From Otis tarda (lineage: Eukaryota; Chordata; Aves; Otidiformes; Otididae), in contig CM048560.1 of assembly GCA_026413225.1 (NCBI GenBank), forward strand, positions 12,480,001 through 12,544,000: a stretch of DNA of 64,000 bases. The letters are read 5' to 3'. The notes beneath the pieces are model-generated. The model was not told the DNA's origin, searched no databases, and saw nothing but the letters and a program-made list of their open reading frames with translations. Each line of letters starts with the position of its first letter. The stretch's first letter is position 1. Positions 51,101 through 63,213 of this stretch are shown here, in pieces. Position numbers and translations under genes: made by a program.

Positions 51101-52137
51101 TCCTTATAAAAGGTGCAATTATCACAAGTATCACTAAAGTGGATTTTACAGTAATTTGGTTTACTGCTTTACTCACCTTACAAAGTTTAATGTAGCATGT
51201 GTAAAATCTTGCTTTATTTGCCCGTAGTTATATTTTGTATGTTAGGAAAGATGTAGAGGAAATATTTCAAATCAGCCAAACTTTCCAATTACCACCTTCC
51301 TCCAAAATAAAATGCGATAAATAAATGTGGAAAACACATCGACTTACATAAAGAAAACTGCAAGCTCGAGAGCTTAAGATATCAGCTGGCAGTGTCTGAA
51401 GACTGCTTTACTGCCTGCTGTTGTGAACTGCTTGTTTGCAAAGCCATTAATGCGATGTTCACTTGTTGGTTATTCCCAGGACTTGTTCAGCACCTACACT
51501 GAACACACCTTCCCTGCCCCCCCGCCTCCATTCTTGGTCTAAAATTTTAATTAAAATCTTCTTGTTTGTAGGGATTGATGTTCACATGTTGAAGCAAAAA
51601 AATAGTTTTATATAAATGATGTAGTATATTTGATACTGTTGTCAGAACAGCATTTTATGGAGTGTCCTTCATGAAGCAACTGTCACACTACGCAGCACAT
51701 GAAAATTTAGTGGGTATTTTTATAGTACATAGGTCTGAAGCAAGAAAGGAGGCAGAGATTCTAAGACAGATGGAGCTGCACGAGTAAAAGAATTACTGTG
51801 GCAAAACAAGGTCAAGGGACAAACAAGGTCAGGTTTAGAGCAGAATTAATGGACGAGAGAGTAGATGGATCTGAGATCTGGCTTACAGTGAAAAGTATAA
51901 CCAGCTGGACAAATTGAAAAACTTTGCAGTGTCTAGTATGTCAGCAATATCCTTCTGCAAATTGAAGAGCCATTCTGAGGCTTAAGAAACTCAGGTTAAG
52001 TCCTGTGCTAGGCTAAATAGTGCAGTTCCATTGATTGCAACGGGACTATTCCAATTCCCCCAGTTGATCTGATTTGCACTTTTTCCTTCTATTCTTCCTT
52101 TTATTCTACTGAAAGCACCAGCAGCTATAGTCTCCAT

Positions 52138-52164
52138 TTCTTTCCTTCTTTCTTTCTCTCTCTC
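52138..52164. repeat. polypyrimidine CTTT/CT tract
   Basis: TTTCTTTCCTTCTTTCTTTC followed by TCTCTCTC: pyrimidine only for about 27 bp. It may form triplex-type structures in principle, but there is no sign of a specific role. Confidence 0.85.
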
Positions 52165-52344
52165 ACATACACAAACAATGACAGAGAAGGCTGTTCTGCT
52201 GAACATTTTTTATCAAATAGTTTACTCTTAAAGAGTAATTGTCAGAGACAATTGCCAGAAATCTGAAGAGTGGGGAAAAAAAATAACTAGATAACTTCTA
52301 GCTGAGTGACGTCTGTGGCTATTGGAAGCATTTCCGTATAGAAA

Positions 52345-53170
52345 CAAGGACAGAGCCAACCCAAGGTTAGTCTAGTCCAGCATCCTGTGGCTGTGATGGT
52401 GGCCATCAGCTTAGGCGGGAGTACAGGGTAGACGAGGGGACTGGGCAAACATACAGCAGTATGTCTTCTGAATATTCTTCTAGCTTTGAATGACTTCTGA
52501 GTCAGACATGTCCTGAAGCAGTGAGCTTTGTTTTTAATGGGACTCATGGAATTTCTTTAGCGAGTTTCTCCAGTGTTCCTTTCAACCCATGTAGTCTTTT
52601 AGCATCTGCTGAGTTCTCTGGAAAGTAATTCATATCTTAACTACTACATAACCTAAACACATTTTTTATGAAGAAATAGCTCACCATTCTACACTGTGCA
52701 AAGAAGTTTGCTCTGATGCTAGCCCTGCAATTTTATTTGATGATTTCCCCTCTCTCACTCCCTTCCCCCTTGGTATTGGAAGAAGCAGTGAACAATCAAT
52801 CTCTATTCACTGTCTGCTTTCCACTCACAATATTATAGACCTCTCTCTACTTAGCCTTCAGTTGTCTCTTCTTCAAACAGAAAAATACTAATCTACCTAG
52901 TTGCTCCCTTTACAAAAGCTGCTCCGTACATTTGATCATTCCTGTAGCCTCTCCCTGTACCTTTTTCATCTTCGCAGTATGCTTTTTGAGAGGAAGCAGA
53001 CTCTGGTTTATGCAGTGGCATAATAACGTTGTCTGTTTTAGCCTTTATTACTTTTCAATCATTTCTTAGCACTTAAGTTTGCTCTCTAACCACTACTGAG
53101 CACTGAGTTGATGCTTTCACGGAGATATTTATTATAATGTGAAAATCCTATGTGACTGCCAGTTGAAAGA
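52345..53170 (-). mobile_element. ancient CR1 LINE (amniote-type), heavily mutated
   Basis: The plus strand carries, in the right order, antisense words of the old CR1 family shared by birds, turtles and crocodiles. They are TCTAGTCCAGCATCCTGT (3' end) near 52371, TATGAAGAAATA near 52667, TTATAGACCTCT at 52833-52844, CTTCAGTTGTCTCTTCTTC near 52857, GCTGCTCCGTACATTTGATC near 52919, CTCCCTGTACCTTTTTC near 52952 and GCAGTGGCATAATAACG near 53013, then the TTGCTCTC...GAGCACTGAGTTGATG stretch to about 53115. Indels break every frame. The right edge is uncertain. At about 825 bp it is the longest transposon copy here and clearly older than the avian CR1 copies. Confidence 0.85.
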
Positions 53171-55289
53171 TCATTGTTGCATAATAGTGTCGAGGTAGTT
53201 TTTCTCCTGGCTGCATCATCTTCTCTTACCTGCACAGAATTTTATCCGTGACTTCCTCACTGAGCAACTTACTCCCCAGGGCCTTCTGCAGTTTTTCAGA
53301 AGCATTGGCTTGACATCCATCCTTAATGCAGTATAACAAAATCGGTCTAATAGGTGCACGCACCATCCTTTTGGGATAGAAATGGTTTAATGGCAGCTCT
53401 GTGTATAGAAACAAATGCTACCTGCTGACTGCTCATTCTGTGGGGACTCTTTTTATTTGACTGAAAAACATTAATCTAAAATGAAATGAATGCTTACCTG
53501 GACACTGTTGATGAAGAAGTATGACATTTATTGCAAAGATGGTAAAGGAAATGTACATTTTCTCTATGGACCATGATCTCTTTCCCAGTGATTCTCTAGT
53601 CTAGTAGCTAAAGCAAGAGATGAGGAATTACAAAATCTGAATTTGAATTCTATTGTTCTTTGTTGTCAGAAGTTCAGATAAATAGTTCTCTCATCTTCTT
53701 TTTTCTTCCTGTTTGTGGACATACAGTCATTTATTTGTTAATTAGTCTGAGGTCTTTAGAAAAGCAAGCATATATTAATTTTTGTTCTTTATTTTACTAT
53801 CTAAATAATGCATTTTTCTTTTTCTGTAAATAACATAGAGATGCTGCTGAGAAAAGCAGGTTGAATAGTTGCTTAAGATACAAGTTTTTGTTTTAGAGGT
53901 GTATTCTTAACATCATTCAGACATGAAATAATGGAATAAGCTAAATGCATGGTCAGATTCAATAACTAGATCCTTCAGAAATAATACTGAGGTACCTGAA
54001 TAGTCCCCCTGCCCAGAACTTTGAAGTTTTCTCCCAAGGTAAATTACAAATTGCAGTTAAAGATCTAAATTTATTTGAAACCAAATTAAAAAATAAATAT
54101 TGGATTTTTTTTTTTTTAAGAAGATGTTTAATTTGGATCTCATTAACTGTCCTGTTGCAACATCGCTGGAAATACTGATTTTTCAGTGGTGATTTTGATA
54201 GTATTACTTCACTTTTTAGCCTGATTTCTTAAGGAATTATGTTAATCACCAGCCTGTAAATTATTTTTGAACTTATTAATGACTTTGAACCATATTTTGA
54301 AATGGATCAGTAATATTAAATTCCCACAAATTTTGTGAAATAACCTGGCAAATGACCTCATTAAAGAAAAGTATGAAGTTTGAACTCACTGTATGTTATG
54401 CACCACAGAATCCACATTGAAGAAAAAATTAGGAATGCCCAAATCTCAGAAAAAGCTTCATTTATGTTATTATTTTTTAATTTTAATTTTATTCTCTGTA
54501 TTACTTTTCCAATATTTTCTTAAAAACCAGAGAATCCAGTATAATCTGTTATTTTTTCTCTCATGTTAAGGTCTGATATTGGTTAATGAGAGATATCTTC
54601 ACAATGTTTTCGGTAGTTACAGTCTCCCATGAAGCATAAATGCTCTGAAAAATCTTTATTTGTTAGTTTCAGTGCTCATGAAACTCCTTGTTAGATTGCA
54701 TTTTGCAATACATAATATGTAAAAGATGGAATGACTAACTCAAAATGAATCATAGAAGCATCTCTTCAAAGTGTTTCTGTAGTTAGTCATGAAAATTTCA
54801 AATAAACTGCTACTTTGTTGAAAGACACTGCAATAAAAAGTCTCTCCACCAGAAAATTTTCCAACCACATTCCGCAATAACTTTGGCAATACTGGCCTTC
54901 TCTACCCAAACAGCGCAATTCAAAGAAAGTGCAAATACTTCCCTTGAGTGTCGTCAGTGTGTGGGTTAAATATGGAGTATAGAGATAGGAAACATTAATT
55001 CCTTTTTGGCTCAGGAAGAAGGAAGACTGCACAAAATTGGAGACGTGAAGGATGTTGTTATTAAATACCTCTGAAACCAATTTCCCTTGGAAGTATAAAA
55101 GATTTCTATGTGATGCATGCTCCAGTGCAATGGCTCTGACACTGCGGTCTATGAGAAAAGAGGAGTAAGCATGGAAGCATGAAAGTCTTATAGAGAAGAC
55201 AGACGATACTATTTTAATTTTCCCATTCATGTTTTAGTAATGCAAATGTGACCGCGTATAGTCACAAGGCACAGACACTATGAGATACA
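53171..55289. other. non-coding sequence between CR1 copies
   Basis: It holds a probable SINE remnant (53592-53712) and T13 at 54105-54117. The longest open frame in the whole window lies here (147 codons, 54787-55230 minus), but it shows no domain I recognise. Nothing else is evident. Confidence 0.6.
53592..53712 (+). mobile_element. possible tRNA-derived SINE remnant (MIR-like)
   Basis: TCTAGTCTAGTAGCTAAAGC resembles an A-box region (TAGTGGTTAAAGC type). It is followed by AATCTGAATTTGAATTCTAT, which resembles a B-box region (CTGGGTTCTATTCC type), then a pyrimidine-rich CTCTCATCTTC like the MIR-family tail (CCTCATCTG). The order and spacing fit an old amniote SINE, but the mismatches are many and no tail repeat is clear. 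Confidence 0.35.
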
Positions 55290-55722
55290 TCAAGGTGAAG
55301 GTGAAGGGTCCAGAGCACAAGTCTAATGAGGAGCGGCTGAGGGAACTGGAGGTTAGTTTGGAGAAGAGGAGGCTGAGGGGAGACCTCATTACTCTCTACA
55401 ACGAGCTGAAAGAAGGGTGTAGGGAGGTGGGTGTTGGTCTCTTCTCCCAAGTAACAAGTGATAGGACAAGGGCAAATGGCCTCAAGTTGCAGCAGGGGAG
55501 GTTTAGGTTGAATATTAGGAAACTCTTTGTTACTGAAAGAGTGGTCAGGCACTGGAACAGACTGCCAAAGGAAGTGGCAGAGTCACCATCCCTGGAGGCA
55601 TTCAAAGAACGTGTAGATATGGCACTCTAGGACATGGTTTAGTGGACATGCTGGTGTCAGGTTGACGGTTGGATTTTATGATCTTGGAGGTCTCTTCCAA
55701 CCTTAAGATTCTGTGATTCTAA
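55290..55722 (+). mobile_element. CR1 LINE 3' end with open ORF2 C-terminus
   Basis: A plus-strand frame stays open up to a TAG at 55628-55630 and encodes the C-terminal region of the CR1 ORF2 protein (the part after the reverse transcriptase). Recognisable blocks, in order, are [66 protein letters not shown] and [10 protein letters not shown] short 3' UTR follows with GATCTTGGAGGTCTCTTCC, and the copy ends in the octamers ATTCTGTG (55708-55715) and ATTCTA. The UTR differs from the copies at 26.7, 29.3 and 40.5 kb, so this is another CR1 subfamily. The start is 5'-truncated near 55290. An ATG at 55280 is accidental. The overlapping minus-strand frames are shadows. Confidence 0.95.
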
Positions 55723-58700
55723 GGTAATGTAACTGCTCAAATGACATAGGTAGAATTAGCGATCAAGTTCTCTAGATCTTTTTTAGGTATCTGGAATATT
55801 AAAATTTTGTCTCAGATTTCATATGCAAATGATGTAACTTTCTACTGTATTTTCATGTGCTGTGTTGCCCGTGTGCATTGAGTTTTCTGCTTTTACTTTT
55901 TCAGTAGCTAAAAATGAGACAGGTTCAATCTGAGCAATTTGAATGAGGTCACATGATAAATTTGGCTCCCAGCTTTGGGCTACATAATTGATATCAAACA
56001 TCAGTGATGGGAAAATACCTTACAGATTTAAAAAGCAAAGCTAAACAAAACAAGCTTTAGAAAAAAAGTTATGTGATTTCTCTTCTTTTCCAGCTCTTTG
56101 CTTTGTTTACCACCCAGTCCCTAAAATCTTATAGTCCTGTTCATTAAGAAAAGGTCATGCTAATCCTCCCTAGTCACCTCTCACCATGCGCAAGTGCTGT
56201 GATGCATTATGAGTGGTAGAAATATTCAGCTTGCCTCAGCAGGCTTTTTTTTTTTGCTTTCCAACTCATAATCAAAACCGGCATTTTATCGACCCTACTG
56301 ATGATATCTCTCTTAAAACCAATGCGGTCATGTCTTGTGTCTTTCAAATGTTTGCGCTTCTCCCATCTCCTGCACCAGCACTCAGGAAGAGTGCGGCTAT
56401 CCCAGTTACTGGAACGATCAAAAGGCCGTAATGAACTGCATAGATAAATGAATTTGTTACTGCATCCACATATACCTGTAAATGCATTGCAGTTTGTGAA
56501 ACACATGAAAAAGAGAGAGATCAGGGAACCTGATAGAGATAAATCCCACTAAAACCAGCTTAGAGCCTTAAAAAAGGAGAACTGCTTACAGTAAAATATG
56601 TTTCTAATCTCCAGCCCCCATGGGATCTCATCATGCACTCTGCTTTCGTTCTAGCCAGTAGAAGTTTTTCTACCAACTTCAGTGAAACTTAGAACATTCC
56701 TTTACTCCTTTTTGTTGGATTTTGGTTTTTTTTTAAATGAGCATTGGCAATAATTAAGTTCCAGTAAAAACGACTTAAAACTACTCTGACCACTTAAGTG
56801 CATTAATGTTAAGGTGAAAGACAGCCAAGAAAATATTAGAGCATTTAGACACCATTGTCAAAGATTTTCACTAAGAAATATAGGCTGGTTTGGATTAATA
56901 TACGTTTTTTTTTTCCATATAGCAACAGATGCCTTACAAGGCTTTGGCAACAAAATAAAAGAACCATAAACAGCTCTGCTATCTTCTGATTTCCCATTAG
57001 TTAAGTTTCAGGTAAGAGATGCTTTTAGGAGCTCTACACCTGGCAAAACCTGCTTGAAAAAAATATAACCTAAGAAACTCAGAATTATGGTCTAAGCTGA
57101 AAAAGACGTCTATTTTCTGAAATCACAGATGTTTACAGGAAGGACATCTAAAGGACTTTAAAACTTAGAGAGTTTTCAGTTCCCAGCATCCCATTTCTTT
57201 GCCTAGAGAACCAACAATGTGTACCACAAAAGTATTGATTATATCATTTCCTTTAAACAAACACTTCCTCATGATTAAACATGATGCATTGACACACTGT
57301 TTTTATCTCTCCAGGAAGTACAGGTATTTTCATAAAGTATAGGACTGTGTTGCACTTGGAAGTCTACAGATTCTGTGTAGATTTCCTGGAGGCACTTGGG
57401 CATGCTTCTTAAGGTTCTGAGCCTAGGGAGACGAGCCTGAGAAATATCAAGAAAATGGTTCTTGTTAGTATATTATTTTGAAATCAGGAGTTGTGGATTA
57501 TTATAGGCTTTCTTGTGCATGGTTAAGGAAAACATAAATCAATGTAAACAGATGTGATAAACACACTCTTAATGTACCATCAGGCTACAGGTGATTAGGC
57601 ACCCTGACAGGTTGGATGGATGATGTAGTTTCTGATTTTTGTGGGTCTTTTCATATATGCTGTGAATTTGATTACTTGTCTGTGCCTTTCTATAATCCAA
57701 GCTGAAGTGAATCAGAGAAAGAGTTGATGGTGGTTTAAATTCATAGCCTGCTTCAGAAATCTTTCTTTTTCTTTTCTAACTCACATAAGTTTCCTTTGCA
57801 CTGACTCACTGGTGCCTTCATTCCTTGTGTCTTCTGAATCCAGTGTGCAGCAATATCCTTTCAGTTGTCTCATGGCTGGAAGACGTATGTTCTGCCCGTG
57901 AACCTGGCACATTGTTCATTAATAGTACGGCTAAAATGGATTACTGTCTTAGGATACCACACAGACTATTTTTAAAATACATGTCAAAATTTGAAGTTCC
58001 AACCAACAACTTTGCACACATTTGAATTATTGTTCAGTTAATTTTGAAAGAAAAGAGCTCCATCAGTTCTAACAGAAATTACATTTCTTTTATTTCCTGA
58101 TATTGTTATTACAGAGTTGCAGATCTGGATTTCTGACTGTTGCTGGATTAAGAAATTGGCAGGCTATTTAGCTGTTGGATCAGAACAAGAACTACCACCA
58201 CACTCACAAGGTGTCTCACGCCTGACCTGGAAGAATACTGGTTTTGGAACTTCTTTTGAAACAGCAGAAAGAGCTGCTAATTAGCACTAACAGCAGTGGT
58301 GTTTTTCTTGTCCTGGAATCCTCTCCTAATGAGATTTCCTTTCAACTTGCTACAGTGCAGTGCCTGCATTAAAGTGTTCAGTGTGTGCAGCAGCTTTGAA
58401 CCTTCATTTTGAAAAAAAATCTTAATTGAAGTGACAGTCTGCCCCCTCCCAGCCACAAAAACTCAAATTTGAGCACTAAGTGAAATATTAATGAGATTTA
58501 CTGCAAATTACTTAATACAGAACAATGAAGAGCTTAAAAACCCCCTTATTTTGGTGAGTGTTTTACTGGTTTATTGGAGAGAGGAGGAGTTGTCCTGTTC
58601 TTTTCAAAAGAAAATCTCTGGGACTTCTCTTTTGTGCTTCATGCATGTGCTGTTTCATGTAATATGAAATATATAGTGGTTGCATTCGCAGAACTTTTAC

Positions 58701-61700
58701 TATCACTTGTCTGCCGCAGAAAATATCCTGTAGCGGCACTTGCTGAGTTTTAATTTGATGACCGATACGCTGCAGTGCAAACCCAACAGTTAAAGCTGGG
58801 GTAGAAGGAAAGAGGCAGAAAAACGGAGAGTGTGGTAGGTTTGCTAAGTCTTCCAGGATTGCCACAGCGTTGCTCCAGAATGACCTGCTGCATGGAAGGG
58901 GCTGCATGGCATCCACTTGTGCTGCTCTCCTGGTACAGTCAGTGGTGCTGTGAATGAGGAAATCATGGAGGCTTTGTTTTGTAGTTCAGGTTCTATGAGG
59001 TTTGCATATTTAGAGCTTTTGACTGCCTAATGGAGTTTGAAATGCAAGGAAGGCTGGAGTTTGTTAAAAATAATACGAATGTGTGAAGATTGATACAATA
59101 CTTTCCTTCTTACTTCTTCTAGTTTTTGAGGCTTAGGAGCAGATCTTGTTCTATGTCAGTTTTCTTCAACTTTAAACAAAGATTTTGTCTCATAGTACTG
59201 ACATAAACCAGCAAACCTAAGCTATTTAGTTCTTTTAATGGAATAAAATCCTTTACATGCTTACACTGGCATGTTCAAGACCTAAAAGCTTGCTGTTCTT
59301 CTCCGACCATTGTAATCTTCTTCAGTGATAAAAAAAAATTATAACAATGCATCATCATATTGAAGTTAGGACTATTAACTGATGGTAGAAGAGAATCTGG
59401 ACTAGTGATCAGAACAAGAACTTATTTAAAAGTTATATTGAAAACATGCATGCATTTTATTAAATATATATTCAAGAATAGAGGGAAAGAAGTAATGCCT
59501 CCTTTTTCAACAAGTATCCAAAAATATTGTGAAAATTGATATATGTCATTATGGAAGTAGCACTGTGTTAGAATTATAAACAAATTAAGAAAGCTCTTGA
59601 TTAATTCTTACTTTAAGAAATGTTTTCATGGTTTTGGTGAATCTCCATGTTTGTCCCTTTAAATCTCCGTTTCAGTTGTTTAAAATACAGCTCAACCATG
59701 AAAAGAGGCACAAAGGGCATGACATAGTGACATAGAAAGACGTGGATCACTGAATCTCATGTATTTCCATACCTTATGTCAGCAAGTTGTTCTTGAAAAT
59801 AGTTTTTTTTTTTCCCCAACTGCCAACACTTTAAACTCAGCTTAGACCCTACCAGTCATACTGGCTTCTTTCCATTGTATACATGCTCACCACAAACAAA
59901 TATTCTGTGGGCTAAATTATCCTCTCAGCTACACTTTCACAACTTCAGTGTTGTCAGATTATGTCTGTAGTGACACCTGTGCAATTCCATTAGTCTTTCA
60001 GTGCTACAGGTCACTGTCACCAGGAGCAGCATCTGAAGCTAATGGGATTTCTCTGTTGCACTGTAGAATGAAAGCTGCATGGCAGTATTTTCATAGCTGG
60101 TAATTATGCGTTAGATGATAAGAACTCACTTCAGTTGTCAGAGTCTAGTAATTTTTGTGGTACTCGTAGTTGAAGGAAAATATTTTTTATAAATGACCAG
60201 ATTCTGAAACACTCATTCAAGCTCAGCAGTATCTTGCTTACCTTAATGAGGCAAGGTACCGCTTAATGCAAGTAAGGTTTTAGAATGTGACCCAAGGCGG
60301 GTGAAAGTTATATGTGTGTAATCTCATGTGTATTCATTTCCAACATCGCTTTTTCCAACAGACTACATTTAAAAGAGTGTAAGCACAAACTTAGTTTAAG
60401 GACGCAAAGTGAAGGTCCTGTTGAAGTAATTTATCCATGTGCTGTAGCATACCTCTTCGGGGCATTTCTGACACTGGCAAGTAAGGGATCGTTAATAGAA
60501 TGGTTTATTTTGTAGCAGGCATGTACGCAGAGAACAAATAGGGTGTTCCTTGTTTTCAGAACAAAGGAAACAAGACTATAACAAGGAACAATACACCTTC
60601 AGATTTAATACCTGCAGACTTTGGGTTTCAGCAGCCTAAGCTAGAGTGAAAAGAATTGTGAATATTCTCTTCTGCACTGGTAAGGGACCCTAATAGATGC
60701 TGCTGTCAGGATACTCCTAAAACAATGAACCTAATTTGGAATCTGGTTTCCATCTGTACCTTTCCTTGACCCTAGTGATGTTCTGCTTCCTCAGTCAGAG
60801 CTGCTGACCGTCATGCCTTCAGTCTGTCCAGTAACAGGCCTTTCCTGTTATGGGGGGAGAAGGAGGAATTATAGGAGCTATATCCTCAAATAGCAATTTC
60901 TTTGAAAGTCAGGGCGAGGAGAGGATGCTCACTGCTGAGCAAATCAAGCCTTAACTGTAAAATTTTGAAAGCTATGAATGGTGAAAAGAAGGTCTGAAGC
61001 TTATTCAAGCACTGCTTCCATTATCCTATGGCTGTATTTTCTGGATGAGCTTGTGGTAGTGATGAGTGATGAGCAGGCAATTTAGCATTCACTGGCAGAG
61101 CCCCAAAGGCTGTCATTGCTTTGACCTTCTTCAATGCCCGGAATCTGACATGTGTGCACCACGCAATCATTTAAAAGCCAGAAGAAAGGTAAATCAAGCA
61201 CGACTTTGAATTGTTGCAAAAAGGATAATATATACGAAAAGTAAACACTAAATAGAAAATAATAATACAATTCCTAAAATAAATCAAATGTCTTAAAGGA
61301 CAGGAGCCAGTTAGGTGTACATTGAACTGAAATGATGCTCTGTGAAATCAGACAAATAATTTATTGGAAGTGAGCGACAGTGATGAGAATCCCTGGTTGC
61401 TGGGATGAGCAAGCTTAACTACTCTAGTCAGTTAAACTGCTTTATGATTAAATAATTGTATGGAGAGCCACTGATTTAATTAAATTATAGATCTTGGGAA
61501 ATGTAGACACCATAAGATGTTTCAGTATACATGTACTATATAAAAAAAAATCGAGTTATACATAACGTGTCAGTGATCTGCTTAGAAATTATGTTTGCAG
61601 AAATATATGTACAAGCCCTACATGCAGTAGTAAAATGAGCAGCTATGCTGTTAAGAACTCCTTTACTGATCAAAAGTACACTTTGTGAGGCAAAACCAAG

Positions 61701-63157
61701 CCAAGACAGACAGTGGAAAAACTGTGAATAGAAAGATGCATTTGTACTCTGATAGTTTTGGACTGAATAATCCTAGCCTGGGCTTCAGAATAGCTTTGCC
61801 TTCACAGCTTCCTAACGTGATAGTATTTGATACACTTTGCAGAAAATCAATCTTCTGGCAGAATTTTTCAGGAAAGTTTGTATCAGGGAAAAAGACACCA
61901 GTGTTCTCATAATTTATACTGTAATAGTTTCGGTAATAATACAAACCATGAATGAAATCTACACTAGAAATCACAGTATGTAAAACATTAAACATAAAGA
62001 CTGTCTCACCTGATTGACAGATTGCCCCGAACTGAGGATATCACTGTGCCTCTCTTTTTGTTCTGAATAAAGATAATTACACTGATTTATCAGTGAGAAA
62101 TGGTATAAAACTATAGTTATTTTAGCCAACAGTTTTTTTCATTCATTGTAGTGGGATTTGGTTCACTTTTTTTTTGCCAGAAGGAACAAAATAGTAGCAT
62201 CAGAGTTAAGCTAGAGTCAAAAAGAAACCAGTTCAACAAATACAGGCAGAATATTGCTGCAAGATAAGCTTCTGGTACTTCCTATGTTATGTGTAATATC
62301 TTATTTTCCAGCTGAGAGGGTCTTATCCAAAATCATGGAAGTATAGATAATTCTTTTCTTTGTTTCCACTGAACACTGGATCCAAAGTCACATTAAATAA
62401 GATGAATAGAAGGTTTCTGTTAGTGATGACTACTGGGGACTGATAATGGGAAAACCAGACAACTCTATGGTCCTTGTGTGACAAGGAAAAGACAGAGGCC
62501 AACAATTTATTTATGGACACTGTTTCTTTGCATATAGTGTTCTTTATAACATGCAGTCCTGAGGCTGTCTATTATACACAGATTATACATTTTGCATTAT
62601 GCTTTCCTTTCATAAATTTATATATGCACACTGGCAATGGGGGGAAATTCATTTAGGGATTCTAACCTACTCCTCATTGCTGACAGTTTTTTTCTGGGCT
62701 AGGGTCACTCCACTGATCTGGTTCACAGCACAGTTACAGTTATTGGAGGGAGTAAACTGTGAAGCACAAGTAGAAACAGAGCAGAGCTCAAAACTCTTAA
62801 AGGACTGAGAAAGAACATCAATGTATACCTTTGGAGGAACCACAAGAGTCCCTGAAGGAGTGACTTTGGAAAATTATATTTATGTAAACTAGCTAGAAAA
62901 TGGTTGTCAAAGGCTGTCAGTCTGACTTACAACATTTCATGCCAACCAATTAAAAATAATAACGTAAGAGGAAGTCAAATCTAAAACTATTAATAAAGCA
63001 TCCTGAAAAAAAGAAGGAAACAATTTAGCTAAATAATCTAATCAAACTGTGTTACAAAACTAAACAAACTGATAGTCAAGGCAATTTCATCATATTCGTT
63101 ATCAACTTGTGTGCCTATTTTAAACTGACTTAAGAAGAAAATGGAACACCTTCAGCT
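55723..63157. other. AT-rich non-coding sequence
   Basis: No gene is supported. A patch at 58680-58900 is richer in CpG than its surroundings and contains a 117-codon minus-strand frame (58563-58916) without a recognisable domain. A block at 58440-58530 has ATTAATGAGATTTA and TACTTAATA words typical of candidate regulatory DNA. T11 runs lie near 56245 and 59803. I see nothing else. Confidence 0.6.
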
Positions 63158-63213
63158 CTCAATATTATCAATATTGAGATAATTATCAATATTTCCACAA
63201 TATTATTGTGGAA
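63158..63213. repeat. cluster of three short palindromes
   Basis: CTCAATAT (63158-63165) pairs with ATATTGAG (63171-63178) across a 5-nt loop. GATAATTATC (63178-63187) is a perfect 10-bp palindrome. TTCCACAAT (63193-63201) pairs with ATTGTGGAA (63205-63213) across a 3-nt loop. All arms are perfect, and all three lie within 56 bp. Confidence 0.9.

Larger units (their letters stand above)
40705..52344. other. AT-rich non-coding sequence with one minisatellite
   Basis: The longest stretch without a large repeat. No gene is supported. It holds the minisatellite at 41946-42034, an A/G-rich tract at 43949-43985, T18 at 45002-45019, a GGATCT hexamer array at 48173-48196 and a pyrimidine tract at 52138-52164. 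Blocks at 43320-43420, 43600-43710 and 44130-44300 are AT-rich with TAATTA or ATTAAA words and look like candidate conserved elements. The 133-codon frame at 49548-49949 has no recognisable domain. Confidence 0.65.

Noticed and set aside
54787-55230. Longest open frame in the window, 147 codons, minus strand
   Set aside because: Its length is within what chance gives for six frames of 64 kb of AT-rich DNA. I recognise no domain, there is no convincing initiation context or splice structure, and the residue composition is unremarkable.
55262-55605. Minus-strand frames of 96 and 69 codons
   Set aside because: They are antisense shadows of the plus-strand CR1 copy at 55290-55722.
61663-61995. 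Overlapping frames on both strands (110 codons minus, 75 codons plus)
   Set aside because: Mutually antisense and without recognisable domains; low local stop density explains both.
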